Positions 1 through 7,859 of a DNA stretch of 64,000 bases are shown here, piece by piece; position 1 is the stretch's first letter; every line of letters begins with the position of its first letter. This stretch comes from Myxococcales bacterium. Lineage in GTDB: Bacteria; Myxococcota; Polyangia; Polyangiales; Polyangiaceae. The stretch is from assembly GCA_003151595.1 (NCBI GenBank), contig PLXW01000022.1, positions 1 to 64,000 on the forward strand, given 5' to 3'. Both the position numbers and the translations under genes were made by a program. The notes under the pieces are model-generated. The model worked only from the letters and a program-made list of their open reading frames with translations. It did not search any database and was not told the DNA's origin.

Positions 1-21
1 CCACTAACTGTCAGTAAGGAC
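1..21 (+). repeat. 21-bp motif, copy 1 (second copy at 3310-3330)
   Basis: The first 21 bases match positions 3310-3330 at 19 of 21 positions; both start CCACTAACTGTC. Each copy precedes a small decayed gene, 64 nt before the start at 85 and 15 nt before the start at 3345. It may be a shared promoter or operator; the function is an inference. Confidence 0.4.
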
Positions 22-84
22 CCCGCCCGCCGCCCCCCGCGTCGCGCGCTCCCCACCGCCCCGAGAAAGGAGCCACCCACCCCA

Positions 85-618
85 ATGCCCACCAAACCCC
101 CCAACGCCGTCATCGTCGACGCCTGCACCCGGCGTCTCCACGCGCTCTCGACCTTCGTCGACCCCGCCACCACCATCGCGATCAACGGAAAGCCCCTCCC
201 GCTCTCCTCCGTGATCGCGATCTAACCAAGGCACCCTCGACTCCCGCACGGATCTCTCCACGCTCCGCGCGCGCACCAAGGCCGCCCTCGCGACCCGCGA
301 GGACGCAGAGACAGCGCGCCGCGAAGCGGATCGGGCGCTCCGATCGTGGGTGGAGAATCAATTCGGAATCGGGAGCAAGAAGCTCTCGCGTTCGGATTCT
401 CCCCGCCCAAGAAGCCCGCGCGGACCGTCGAGGACAAGGCCAACGCCGTTGCTCTCGCCAAGGCGACCCGCGAGGCTCGCCACACGATGGGGAAGAAGGA
501 ACGGCCGCTCATCAAGGGGACCCTTCCGGCTCCCACCGCGCCGGCGGAACCGGCGACCCACACGCCCGCGGGGGATTCGCCCGCGAGCCAACCCGTCACG
601 AGTGACGCTTCGGCCTAG
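85..618 (+). pseudogene. small conserved myxobacterial protein, two frameshifts
   Basis: The product is recognisable as a small alpha-helical protein family that I remember from myxobacterial genomes and that has no known function. The reading frame is broken twice. Frame 1 runs from ATG 85 to a stop at 223-225 and ends in SVIAI. Coding then continues in frame 2 from about 224 to about 385 (KAALATREDAETARREADRALRS, written here as its start KAALATREDAE). It returns to frame 1 at about 385 (FGFSPPKK) and ends in the conserved basic tail ARHTMGKKER at about 500, with a stop at 616-618. The two shifts compensate (one base gained near 222, one lost near 385), so a single protein of about 177 residues is restored. 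Decay and sequencing error are equally possible. Confidence 0.6.
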
Positions 619-750
619 CGCCGCAGCGTCGTAGGGCCGAAGAGACTTCCAGCGGGGTGCGACTCCCTGCCGGCCCACGAACGCGCACTTGTTCGCGCGG
701 CGCTCGACACGTTGGCGGTCTGATCACGCGCGCGCCCCCTTTCCCCGCCC

Positions 751-1014
751 TCACTCCGCCCCCTTCCGCCGCACCGTCAGCTCCAACCGAAACGGCCCGA
801 GCAGCTTCTCCAACGTCTTCACCGTTGGGTTCCCCACGCCCCGCTCGAAATCGATCAGCACTCTCGGGCTCACGCCGACGAGCGTCGCGTACTCCGCCTG
901 CGTCTTGCCCGCGATCTTCCGCATCATCTTGACGGCCTCGACGAGGCCGAGGTCCGCGCGTTTCGCGCGGTCGTAGAGCTGGGTTCGAAGCGCCGCGCGG
1001 TCTTCCTTCTTCAC
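751..1014 (-). CDS. hipB: HipB-like XRE-family antitoxin
   Basis: An 87-residue DNA-binding protein with a helix-turn-helix (GKTQAEYATLVGVSPRVLID) followed by GVGNPTVKTLEKLLGPFRLE, the standard XRE/HipB layout. The start is placed at GTG 1014 because a GAAGGAG ribosome site sits just before it; an upstream GTG at 1053 would overlap hipA. It lies directly downstream of hipA on the same strand, the reverse of the classical hipB-hipA order. In known systems HipB binds and neutralises HipA and represses the operon; the large palindrome at 2319-2381 upstream of hipA is the likely operator here. Confidence 0.85.
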   Translation of the reverse strand: MKKEDRAALRTQLYDRAKRADLGLVEAVKMMRKIAGKTQAEYATLVGVSPRVLIDFERGVGNPTVKTLEKLLGPFRLELTVRRKGAE

Positions 1015-1027
1015 GATCGCTCCTTCG

Positions 1028-2308
1028 TCACGCGCGAAGCGCGCCAAGTGCACGCGCCACCTGGCCGATGCGCTCCTCGGTCCGCGCGATCACCGCCTTC
1101 GGAACGTCGCACGCCTTCATTGTCGCCGGCAGCTCGGCCACGGCGGGTGCGAGCCCGCGCAGCCAGCGTCTCGTCTTGGGAGGTTCCAGCGTCGGGGCTA
1201 ACGCGTCGGCGACCCGCGCCCAGTCGGGGAGGTCGGCGCTGTCTTCCCATCGGCTCACGCGCGCGATCATTCGCTGGTCGAGGATCATCGGCGCGAAGTC
1301 GTAGAGCGGCGACAGCTCGATTCGCCCGTCGGGCCATTTGAGCATCGAGGTGTTCCGCGCGTGGTTGTCGGTGTTGCCGAGCGCGACGTCGAGCACGTCG
1401 CGCAGGAGGAACTCGCGGAGCTCTTTTTCGGGATCGGTGGCGAATCGCGCGATCGCCTCCGCCTGTCGTTCTTTGCGAAGGGGCACTCCGAAGTCCGCCA
1501 CGCCGGCGAGCGAGTAGATGCTCTCCAGACCGAGTCGCTCGATCGAGCGCTTTCGAACGACGCGATCGAAGCGCCGCGCGAAGAGGCAGTCGGACTCCCA
1601 TGCGACGTCTCCCCCCGTGCGCACGCCCATCGTCTTCGCGGCAGCGTGGTAGCCCGCTTCCGCGCGCAAAATGAGCCGGTCGCTCGCCTCGCGCGTTCGC
1701 GGGAACTTCACGAGCCAACAGCGGCGCGTCCGCGCGTCGGCGAGCGCGCCGTCCGCGTGCCAGCGACCCTCGAGGTCTTCGCGAAGCAGAAACTTCGGCG
1801 CGTCTCCGCCGGCGCCCGTGGAGCCAGACACCGGCGCGCCGTTCGCACGCGCATACTCGACGAACTGCTCGCGTCGTTCGAGGACGTCGCTGCGCGGGAA
1901 CCCAGGGTGCGGCGAAGGCTCGGCCGCTTCGACCGCCTCGCGCACCCGCACGTTGCCCGGCGGGTTCCCCGCGCCCCGGACGAGCATGGACCAATCCGAC
2001 GACATGTTGTTCGGGAGCCCGAGGACCCCCTCCCAGTGACGCCGCGCCGCGCCTGCGGGCATGACGTCGAGAAGGAACGGCGGCCACGCGGTCTCCTCCG
2101 GGACGCCGTAAGCCACGGGATACCGGCACGACACCGCGCGGGCATCGCGCGCGTCCAGCGCGTCGGCCATCGCGTCGAGGTAGTCGAGGTCGTACTCGAA
2201 CGCCGCGGGTGACGAGATTCCGCGCTCGGGCTCCTGAACGGTCACGTTGCCGGCGACGCGCCAGGCTCCGGCGACGTGGATCTCGAGGGTGCAGCGGGCG
2301 GGAGGCAT
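1028..2308 (-). CDS. hipA: HipA-type serine/threonine kinase toxin
   Basis: A 426-residue HipA-family protein of usual length. The HipA kinase core is visible: WLVKFPRT near residue 195 (nucleotide-binding lysine), FARRFDRV, then GNTDNHARN (catalytic Asp-Asn) and LSPLYDFAP (DFG-equivalent metal-binding Asp) near residues 315-340. The N-terminal HipA_N-like domain is short but present. HipA enzymes phosphorylate translation factors, classically glutamyl-tRNA synthetase, to induce dormancy; the target here is unknown. It forms an operon with hipB, which starts 13 bp downstream. All catalytic motifs look intact. Confidence 0.9.
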   Translation of the reverse strand: MPPARCTLEIHVAGAWRVAGNVTVQEPERGISSPAAFEYDLDYLDAMADALDARDARAVSCRYPVAYGVPEETAWPPFLLDVMPAGAARRHWEGVLGLPNNMSSDWSMLVRGAGNPPGNVRVREAVEAAEPSPHPGFPRSDVLERREQFVEYARANGAPVSGSTGAGGDAPKFLLREDLEGRWHADGALADARTRRCWLVKFPRTREASDRLILRAEAGYHAAAKTMGVRTGGDVAWESDCLFARRFDRVVRKRSIERLGLESIYSLAGVADFGVPLRKERQAEAIARFATDPEKELREFLLRDVLDVALGNTDNHARNTSMLKWPDGRIELSPLYDFAPMILDQRMIARVSRWEDSADLPDWARVADALAPTLEPPKTRRWLRGLAPAVAELPATMKACDVPKAVIARTEERIGQVARALGALRA

Positions 2309-2318
2309 GGGATGGATC

Positions 2319-2381
2319 TTTGCTAGTGTACTGACAAGTTATCTCGCCCGACGAGACAAATGTTGTCGGTATAGTAGCAAA
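2319..2381. promoter_or_regulatory. 63-bp imperfect palindrome, likely hip operator/promoter
   Basis: A 19-nt left arm (2319-2337, starting TTTGCTA and ending GACAA) is matched at 16 of 19 positions by the reverse complement of 2363-2381. A nested TCTCG/CGAGA pair (2342-2346, 2352-2356) lies at the centre. The segment is AT-richer than its surroundings and lies 11 bp upstream of hipA and 21 bp upstream of the divergent PAP2 gene. Dyads of this kind are the known HipB binding sites in other hip operons. Confidence 0.55.
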
Positions 2382-2401
2382 AACTCGCGACTACGCTCCC
2401 C

Positions 2402-3238
2402 ATGCCCCGCGTCCTCCCGCCACTCGCGATCTCCCTCGCCCTGCTCTCCGCAGCCACCCCCGCGCGCGCCTCCGACCCCACCCCGATCGACGCTCTCGGC
2501 TCCGACCTCGCCGACGCCTTCACCGGCACGAACCTCATCTTCTACGGCGCCGCCGTCGCCGAAACCGGCGCGATGGCCTTCGGCGGCGGCGATCACGCTG
2601 TCCGTCTCGCCGTTCAACGAAACCTCGCCGCACCCGCCTGGGGCGACACCGCCTACGTCGCGGGCTACGCGCTCCCCGCGCTCGTCGCGCCCGGCCTCTG
2701 GGGCTACGGCCTCGCGTCGCGCGATCGCGGCGCGCTCGGCGCCGGGAGCGCGGCCCTGCAAGCGCTCGCCGCGACGCTGGCGACGACCGCGCTCCTCAAA
2801 TGGACGACCGGCCGCGCGTACCCACTCAACGGCGGCGACCCGCACGCGGCCGACGTGCTCGATCACCCCGAGTACGCGCGCGCCTTCCGCCCCTTCCGAC
2901 TCGACGGTGGGTGGGCGTGGCCTTCGGGCCACACGTCAGCCGCGATGTCCGTCGTCGCCGCGCTCTCCTCCTTCGATCCCGACCACGTTGCCATCCCGCT
3001 CGTGGGCTATCCGATCGTGGCGGCGATCGGCCTGGGCATGATCGACGGCGATCGCCACTGGACCTCCGACGTGATCGCCGGTGCGCTCATCGGGTACGCG
3101 ATCGGCTCGTCGATGGGCACGAGCTTCCGTCGTCGCGCGCGCGCCGCCGACGAGGAAGAGCGCCACGCCGTCACCGTTCACTTCGTCCCCCTGATCGCAA
3201 ACGGCGCGCTCGGCGGATCGATCGCCGGCATGTGGTGA
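2402..3238 (+). CDS. secreted PAP2-family phosphatase
   Basis: A 278-residue protein with an N-terminal signal peptide (cleavage after about residue 22, PARAS). The PAP2 signature is spread over KWTTGRAYP (about 137-145), PSGHTSAAMSV (about 175-185) and GDRHWTSDVIAG (about 216-227). The second and third motifs keep the catalytic histidines and the Asp. In motif 1 the second Arg is Tyr, and the Ser-Arg that usually starts motif 3 is not evident, so activity on standard lipid phosphates is uncertain. It is divergent from the hip operon with only a short promoter region between them. Likely substrates are membrane lipid phosphates; this is family-level inference. Confidence 0.8.
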   Translation: MPRVLPPLAISLALLSAATPARASDPTPIDALGSDLADAFTGTNLIFYGAAVAETGAMAFGGGDHAVRLAVQRNLAAPAWGDTAYVAGYALPALVAPGLWGYGLASRDRGALGAGSAALQALAATLATTALLKWTTGRAYPLNGGDPHAADVLDHPEYARAFRPFRLDGGWAWPSGHTSAAMSVVAALSSFDPDHVAIPLVGYPIVAAIGLGMIDGDRHWTSDVIAGALIGYAIGSSMGTSFRRRARAADEEERHAVTVHFVPLIANGALGGSIAGMW

Positions 3239-3309
3239 CATGGTGAAGCGCAGCGCTCGGGATCTCCTCCCGTAATTCGCCGCCCGCTTTCGCCAGTCTC
3301 GCGTCCTCG

Positions 3310-3330
3310 CCACTAACTGTCTGTGAGGAC
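3310..3330 (+). repeat. 21-bp motif, copy 2
   Basis: Second copy of the motif at 1-21, with 2 mismatches. It lies immediately before the ATG at 3345. The gap 3239-3309 holds nothing else that I can recognise. Confidence 0.4.
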
Positions 3331-3344
3331 AGCGAGACGGCGCG

Positions 3345-3843
3345 ATGGATATCCCCGACGAACGACTGACCGCATCTGCAACGGTCCGGAAGACCCTGCA
3401 CGAGCCCGCGCGCAGTCCGCGCTGGCAGCACGTCCGCGCGTCCTTCATCGCCGAGAAACCGCGGTGCGCGGCGTGCGCCCTCGACGTCGAGCATCGGCCG
3501 CACTCCTTGAACGTGCACCACATCGTTCCGTTCAACTTCGTCGTGCGCGTCGGCCGACCCGATCTCGAGCTCGACGCGCGCAACCTCATCACGCTCTGCG
3601 AAGGGGGCGAAGAGCACCATCTCGTGCTCGGGCATCTCCGCGATTGGGAGTCGTACAACGCGCGCGCCCGCACCGACGCTGCCCCGCGCCGACTGCCGCG
3701 GCCGTCCGAGCGCGGAGATCGAGAAGCTCGCGTGGTGGCTCGACGAGCGCGCGACGCGCCCGCGGCATTGCGCGCTGTTGTCGAGCGCCGAGAGGATGGG
3801 GCTGCGAGGCCTCCTCGACGTGGCGTATCCGCTGGCGCGCTGA
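3345..3843 (+). pseudogene. HNH endonuclease, frameshifted
   Basis: The N-terminal 107 residues form an HNH nuclease domain: a zinc-knuckle Cys pair (PRCAACALD), VHHIVPF (catalytic His), a conserved Asn in DARNLITLC and a second Cys/His region (EHHLVLGHL). After the DWESYN segment the frame loses protein character. Another frame then gives a clean C-terminus (AEIEKLAWWLDERATRPRH) that ends at the stop 3841-3843. The shift lies between about 3650 and 3700, near a C4 run. Read in the first frame alone, the ORF runs artificially into the next gene. The protein would be a roughly 165-residue nuclease, dead unless the shift is a sequencing error. Confidence 0.65.
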
Positions 3844-3881
3844 ACACCGTTCCCATCTCCTTGGGAAAGAGGTCTCACCGA

Positions 3882-4232
3882 GTGTCCCACGCTCTCTTCG
3901 TAGTCTGCCGCGACGGCGAGCTTCTCGCGTTCCAGTCCGTCGCCGACGCCGTCGCGTACCTGGAATCTCCGGACGTCGAGGACGGAGAATTCATTCTCGC
4001 CTATGACGACGTCGGCACGCGCATGAGCATCGGTGTCGCAGAGCCCACGAAGCGACGGCGCTTTCTCGGCCTCGAGTCGTTGGTTCTAACTGCCGTTCTC
4101 ATCGAACCTGCGTCGCTTGTCGGGGCGGCGACTGACGAGCTGAGGCGCACCCTCGCGTCCCACCTCGCCCTGGACGAGAAGACGCCACTCGCCGAGCTCG
4201 TTGAAGCCGCGCTCCGCCGATTTGGAAAGTAA
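3882..4232 (+). CDS. hypothetical protein
   Basis: A 116-residue protein not recognised. It is separated here from the upstream HNH reading frame because a GTG at 3882 is preceded by AAAGAGG with good spacing and because real protein character begins there (VSHALFVVCRDGELLAF). It has an N-terminal alpha/beta part (to about residue 45) and a C-terminal helical part ending in an amphipathic stretch (LVEAALRRFGK). It follows the HNH remnant and precedes the RES-Xre module with a 57-bp gap before the iteron array. Confidence 0.5.
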   Translation: MSHALFVVCRDGELLAFQSVADAVAYLESPDVEDGEFILAYDDVGTRMSIGVAEPTKRRRFLGLESLVLTAVLIEPASLVGAATDELRRTLASHLALDEKTPLAELVEAALRRFGK

Positions 4233-4289
4233 CGCGAGTGCGTGGGGGAGTCGTTGCGTGGGGATGCTTCGGTGGCTTGGCGACCTCGG

Positions 4290-4329
4290 TAACGGGTGCT
4301 AACGTTCGCTAACGCTTACTAACGGAGGT
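4290..4329 (+). repeat. four 10-bp iterons, TAACG phase-locked, RES-Xre operator candidate
   Basis: TAACG starts at 4290, 4300, 4310 and 4320, an exact 10-bp period that places all copies on one face of the helix. The last copy overlaps the ribosome site (GGAGGT, 4324-4329) of the antitoxin gene at 4335. It is probably an autoregulatory operator for the antitoxin. Confidence 0.6.
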
Positions 4330-4334
4330 GCCGT

Positions 4335-4943
4335 ATGGCCCGAAGCGACAGTGAACGCGTCGAAGCACCCCTCGCGGAGCACGCGAACGCGATGCTCGCA
4401 CTCTTGCGTGAGACTCGGTCTCCGCGTCTCCGCAACATGGAGCCGCTCGCGCGCCTCCGCCGCGAGCTGAACACCCGGCTCGCCGAAGGCGATCCGCCGA
4501 CAAGGGGGCCACTCTCTTCGAAGGAGCGAGACGCGCTAGCGGCGGGTGGATTCCGCTTGGAGGCGCGAGCTCCTCGTACGCAGTCGGAGTACGAGCAACT
4601 CCTCGCCACCAGTCTGAGCGTCGAAGAGGTCGCTGAGCGGCTCGACGTGAACACGAGTCGCGTCCGGCAGCGCCTCATCGAGGGATCTCTCTATGGCGTG
4701 AAGCTTGAGGGGCGGTGGATGCTCCCCCGCTTTCAGCTCTCGAAGAAGGGGGTCATCTCCGGGCTCGCGGAGGTGCTCCCAGTCGTGAAAGATCTCGGCT
4801 TGCATCCCGTCGCGGTGCAGCGCTGGTTCGCAACGCCGCAGCCAGAGCTCCTCGTCGACGAAAGCGAGCCGATGACTCCACTCGACTGGTTGCGTGAAGG
4901 CCATCCGCCGTCTGCGGTGATTGATCTTCTCGAATCGCTCTGA
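4335..4943 (+). CDS. Xre/MbcA/ParS-type antitoxin of RES toxin
   Basis: A 202-residue protein with a helix-turn-helix in the middle (LSVEEVAERLDVNTSRVRQR, about 95-115) and a C-terminal antitoxin/toxin-binding segment (TPLDWLREGHPPSAVIDLL, about 182-200) of the kind found in Xre/MbcA/ParS antitoxins. The central domain looks excisionase-like rather than classical Cro-like. It ends 4 bp before the RES toxin gene, so the two are co-transcribed. It probably represses its own promoter through the iterons just upstream. Assignment rests on the C-terminal motif and the RES partner. Confidence 0.8.
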   Translation: MARSDSERVEAPLAEHANAMLALLRETRSPRLRNMEPLARLRRELNTRLAEGDPPTRGPLSSKERDALAAGGFRLEARAPRTQSEYEQLLATSLSVEEVAERLDVNTSRVRQRLIEGSLYGVKLEGRWMLPRFQLSKKGVISGLAEVLPVVKDLGLHPVAVQRWFATPQPELLVDESEPMTPLDWLREGHPPSAVIDLLESL

Positions 4944-4947
4944 GCGA

Positions 4948-5577
4948 ATGGCGTCCAAGTTCCCCGAGCCTCCGGAGGCCGTCGAGCTCGCGAAGACTCC
5001 GCCCGTCATTCGGCGCGTGCCGGCGGGGACCACGCTCTGGCGAATCTACTTCGGCGATACCCCCCACCGCGTGCACTGGAACACGTTTCGGCACTTCGGG
5101 CCGACCGGCTCACGATTCGATCACCACGACGAGCCGCAGCGAATCCAAGACAGAGGGATCATGTACACGGCCATCGACGGCCCAATCTGTTTCGCCGAGT
5201 GCTTTCAGGCAACGCGAACGATAGACGTCGATCGAAACGGACCAGCTCTCGTCGGGTTTACGCTCGCGGCCGATGTGGAGCTGCTTGATCTAGCGAGCGA
5301 TTGGCCGACCCAGGTTGGGGCGTCGATGGCGATCAATTCTGGGCCGCGTCCGCGGGCGCGACGCTGGGCGCGAGCGATCTACGAGGCCTATCCGACGCTG
5401 CACGGTCTTTGGTACGCATCGTCCATGGCCGCGAACGGACCCGCGCAGGCTCTCTTCGAAAGGGCGCATTCCGCGCTGCCGCCCCTGCCCCTCGTCCACC
5501 GACGGCTTTGCGAGCCCGAGCTTGAAGCGCTCGTGGAATGGGCGGGTGAGCGGTTCAACTACGCGGTAGCTCGCTGA
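4948..5577 (+). CDS. RES-domain toxin
   Basis: A 209-residue RES-domain protein. Conserved RES features are an Arg in LWRIYFGD (about 29), an Arg-Phe pair in GSRFDHH (about 52), a Glu in ICFAECFQAT (about 81) and a Ser in LWYASSMAANG (about 155). Characterised RES toxins (MbcT and relatives) degrade NAD+ and are ADP-ribosyltransferase-like. All key residues look present, so the toxin should be active if not bound by the preceding antitoxin. The ATG is at 4948, 4 bp after the antitoxin stop. Confidence 0.85.
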   Translation: MASKFPEPPEAVELAKTPPVIRRVPAGTTLWRIYFGDTPHRVHWNTFRHFGPTGSRFDHHDEPQRIQDRGIMYTAIDGPICFAECFQATRTIDVDRNGPALVGFTLAADVELLDLASDWPTQVGASMAINSGPRPRARRWARAIYEAYPTLHGLWYASSMAANGPAQALFERAHSALPPLPLVHRRLCEPELEALVEWAGERFNYAVAR

Positions 5578-5583
5578 GATTCC

Positions 5584-6099
5584 ATGGCCGTCGATATCGA
5601 GTTGCAGCTCGTCCCCCTCGCGCAACGTTCCGCCCTCGAGAACCTCTTCCAGCTCTACGTCCACGACTTCTCGGAGCACTGGGCGGGCACGGCTCGCGGC
5701 GAAGTCGACGACGACGGGCGGTTCGAACCCTATCCGCTCGACGGGTACTGGCGCGAAGAGGGGCTCGTCCCGCTCTTCTTGCGGCATGCCGACCGGCTCG
5801 TCGGCTTCGCGCTCCTGAACTGCGCCGGGCACACGGGGCTGGCCGTGGATCGGAACGTGGCCGAGTTCTTCATTCTACGAAAGCACCGGCGTGCGGGTCT
5901 GGGGAAGGCCGCCGCCACGGAGCTCTTCGCCCGCTATCCGGGCCAGTGGGAGGCGGCGGTGGCGCGGCGAAACGTCGGCGCCCAGACCTTCTGGCGGAGC
6001 GCGATCACGGATCACTCGCGGATGCGCGGCCTCAAGGAGCACGACCTCCCCCGATTTGCGCTTCATGATCCAAGACCTCATCGTCTCGGGAGAGGGTGA
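5584..6099 (+). CDS. GNAT-family N-acetyltransferase
   Basis: A 171-residue GNAT protein. The acetyl-CoA binding signature is RRAGLGKAAATELF (about 101-114), preceded by the beta-4 strand VAEFFILRKHR. The substrate is unknown. Its last 15-17 residues are unlike the family. They are translated from DNA that in another frame encodes a SnoaL-type protein (6047-6190), so the 3' end appears to have been replaced by a recombination junction. It starts 7 bp after the RES toxin gene. Confidence 0.8.
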   Translation: MAVDIELQLVPLAQRSALENLFQLYVHDFSEHWAGTARGEVDDDGRFEPYPLDGYWREEGLVPLFLRHADRLVGFALLNCAGHTGLAVDRNVAEFFILRKHRRAGLGKAAATELFARYPGQWEAAVARRNVGAQTFWRSAITDHSRMRGLKEHDLPRFALHDPRPHRLGRG

Positions 6100-6190
6100 C
6101 CTCGGTCGATGGCATCACCATCAGTCGGCTCACGAATGGCAAGCTCACGGAGAGCTGGTCACAGTGGGACACCCTGAGGCTTGATGCAGG
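6047..6190 (+). pseudogene. SnoaL-like ester cyclase remnant with internal deletion
   Basis: Frame 2 from 6047 gives SPDLRFMIQDLIVSGEGD, and frame 3 from 6099 gives TSVDGITISRLTNGK followed by ESWSQWDTLRL. These are two separated blocks of the SnoaL/ester cyclase fold (core strand and C-terminal strand pair). The roughly 30 residues normally between them are missing, and the N-terminus is replaced by the GNAT gene. It is non-functional. Confidence 0.6.
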
Positions 6191-6277
6191 GCCTCGGCGT
6201 GGCAGAGCCCTTCGGCAAGTCGACTCAGCGATCCGAAGTGCGAGACGTGCGCCCCGGTTGACGTCGTCTGCGGAGGC

Positions 6278-6877
6278 TCAGTAGTCGAAGCGCGCCACGG
6301 CGAACGCGCCGCTCGTTTGCGGCGCGATCCCGTTGCTGCGGTGATCGTCGATGTAGACCGCGGTCCAGTCGTACTCGACGGCAAGGGCGCACCAGCTCGC
6401 GATGCGCGCCTCGATGCCGGCGCCCGCCTCGCCGGCGATCTCGACGGGCGCGTACAGCAGACGCTGCGCGGGCTCGCGCCACTGCCCGGCTCCGATGTGA
6501 ATGTAGGGGACGATCCGTCCCCCACCCAGCCCAACGCGCGCGACGAGCATGCGGCTCGCACTGCTCGCCCGGATCGCATCGGTCACAGCCATGGGACCAC
6601 CGGCGAGATGCGTCGCCCCCTGCCAATCACGGAGCAGAATCGACATCTTCAGCCCGGAGCCGAACCAAGGCGAGCTCTCCGACGTCACGACGCGCGCGTG
6701 GCTCGCCGCATCGGACCCAGGAGAGGGTGAGCCGGCGCCCAACTGAAGATAGCTATCGGCGAGCGCGGACCAATCGACCCGAAGACGCATCGGCGCTTCG
6801 GCCGCGTTCGCGTGACGGACGATCGAGAGGAGGAGCCCAAGGACGAGGCCGCATCGGAGTAGACGGAGAGATCGCAC
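6278..6877 (-). CDS. putative secreted or outer-membrane protein
   Basis: A 199-residue protein read from a GTG at about 6877 that opens directly into a signal peptide (SLRLLRCGLVLGLLLSIV, cleavage near ANAAEA). A TTG at 6967 would add a basic leader and is less likely. The mature part has alternating beta-strands (MLVARVGLGGGRIVPYIHIG; ALAVEYDWTAVYI) and ends in an aromatic residue (ARFDY), typical of outer-membrane beta-barrels. No family was recognised. It faces away from the DUF3047 gene. Confidence 0.55.
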   Translation of the reverse strand: MRSLRLLRCGLVLGLLLSIVRHANAAEAPMRLRVDWSALADSYLQLGAGSPSPGSDAASHARVVTSESSPWFGSGLKMSILLRDWQGATHLAGGPMAVTDAIRASSASRMLVARVGLGGGRIVPYIHIGAGQWREPAQRLLYAPVEIAGEAGAGIEARIASWCALAVEYDWTAVYIDDHRSNGIAPQTSGAFAVARFDY

Positions 6878-7108
6878 GTAGGCCGGCTTGCGTGAGCAAC
6901 GCGCGTGCCCCGGACGCGATGCACGAGTGCACGCTTGCGTTGCGTGCCATCGACTTTTTTTTTGCAAAGGCGTGAGTGTGGCCGTTCAGATTTGCACGGC
7001 CAGACACATCGCCGCTGATGCTCAATGCACGCACGCCGACATTTCCGCTGATGCATCGCGCCCTCTCTCTGCCTCCGTCGGTTTCGCTTCGGCATCGAAG
7101 AAGACACC

Positions 7109-7813
7109 ATGACTTCGAGCGACAGCCACGTCACCAATCGGACCGCGCGCCGCTGGAGCGGTCGCCTCTCGGCTGCGCTTGCCGTCGCGCTGATCTCGAG
7201 CGTCGCGCTCGCGGACGCGCCCGCTGCTCCGAGCGGGCAGACGATCGACATCCATCGATGGCGCGTCGTCGAACGCGAGTCCGGGCCGACGAACTACTAC
7301 GCCATCGTCGAAGCGCAGCCGCCGTACGTGCGAGGACGCTACCTACCCGGCACGGAGACCACGGTCCTCGGCGTGATGTTCACCGATTCGGAGAAGGCTG
7401 CGGCGCAGCGGGTGCGATGGCGATGGCGCGCCGAGACGCTCCCCGTGAATGGAAGCGAGTGCACGGCCGGGCACGAGGACTCGGCCGCCTCGGTGTACCT
7501 CACGTGGAAGCGCGGCCTTCGCTGGTACACGCTCAAGTACGTCTGGAGCGCCGTCGACAGACCGGGCTCGGTCTGCCACCCGATCCGAAATCCGTTCGTC
7601 GCGCAGGACACCGTCGTGCTCGAGTCCGGTGGACCGCTCGACGTGTGGACGACCGAAGACATCGATCTGAAGGCCGAGTTCAGGCGTCACTTCGAGGACA
7701 ACGACCCGAACGCCGACGTTCCTCAGCTGCTCGGCCTCGGCCTCATGACCGACGGCGACCAGACCAACAGTCCGAGCGCCGCCGACTACGGCGACTTCGC
7801 GATCGCTCCGTAG
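7109..7813 (+). CDS. DUF3047 domain-containing exported protein
   Basis: A 234-residue protein with a signal peptide (about residues 18-36, ALAVALISSVALADA). The rest fits DUF3047: a WRWRAETLP strand, SAASVYLTWKR, a conserved YVWSA, the LDVWTTEDIDL segment and LMTDGDQTNSPSAADYGD at the C-terminus, a block with conserved Asp residues. It probably has a beta-sandwich lectin-like fold; the function is unknown. It is the last gene before the tRNA-Arg integration site. Confidence 0.75.
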   Translation: MTSSDSHVTNRTARRWSGRLSAALAVALISSVALADAPAAPSGQTIDIHRWRVVERESGPTNYYAIVEAQPPYVRGRYLPGTETTVLGVMFTDSEKAAAQRVRWRWRAETLPVNGSECTAGHEDSAASVYLTWKRGLRWYTLKYVWSAVDRPGSVCHPIRNPFVAQDTVVLESGGPLDVWTTEDIDLKAEFRRHFEDNDPNADVPQLLGLGLMTDGDQTNSPSAADYGDFAIAP

Positions 7814-7859
7814 ACGGCGGGCGAACGGGCGACGTGTTGCATCGCGCCCACCGCCGACG

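Noticed and set aside
1011..2129. Long Arg-rich ORF antiparallel or offset to hipA
   Set aside because: Composition is that of an out-of-frame GC-rich gene; the HipA frame has all kinase motifs.
3345..4232. Single 295-residue HNH fusion protein
   Set aside because: The middle third is Arg-rich out-of-frame sequence. The true HNH C-terminus is in another frame ending at 3843, and a separate start with ribosome site lies at 3882.
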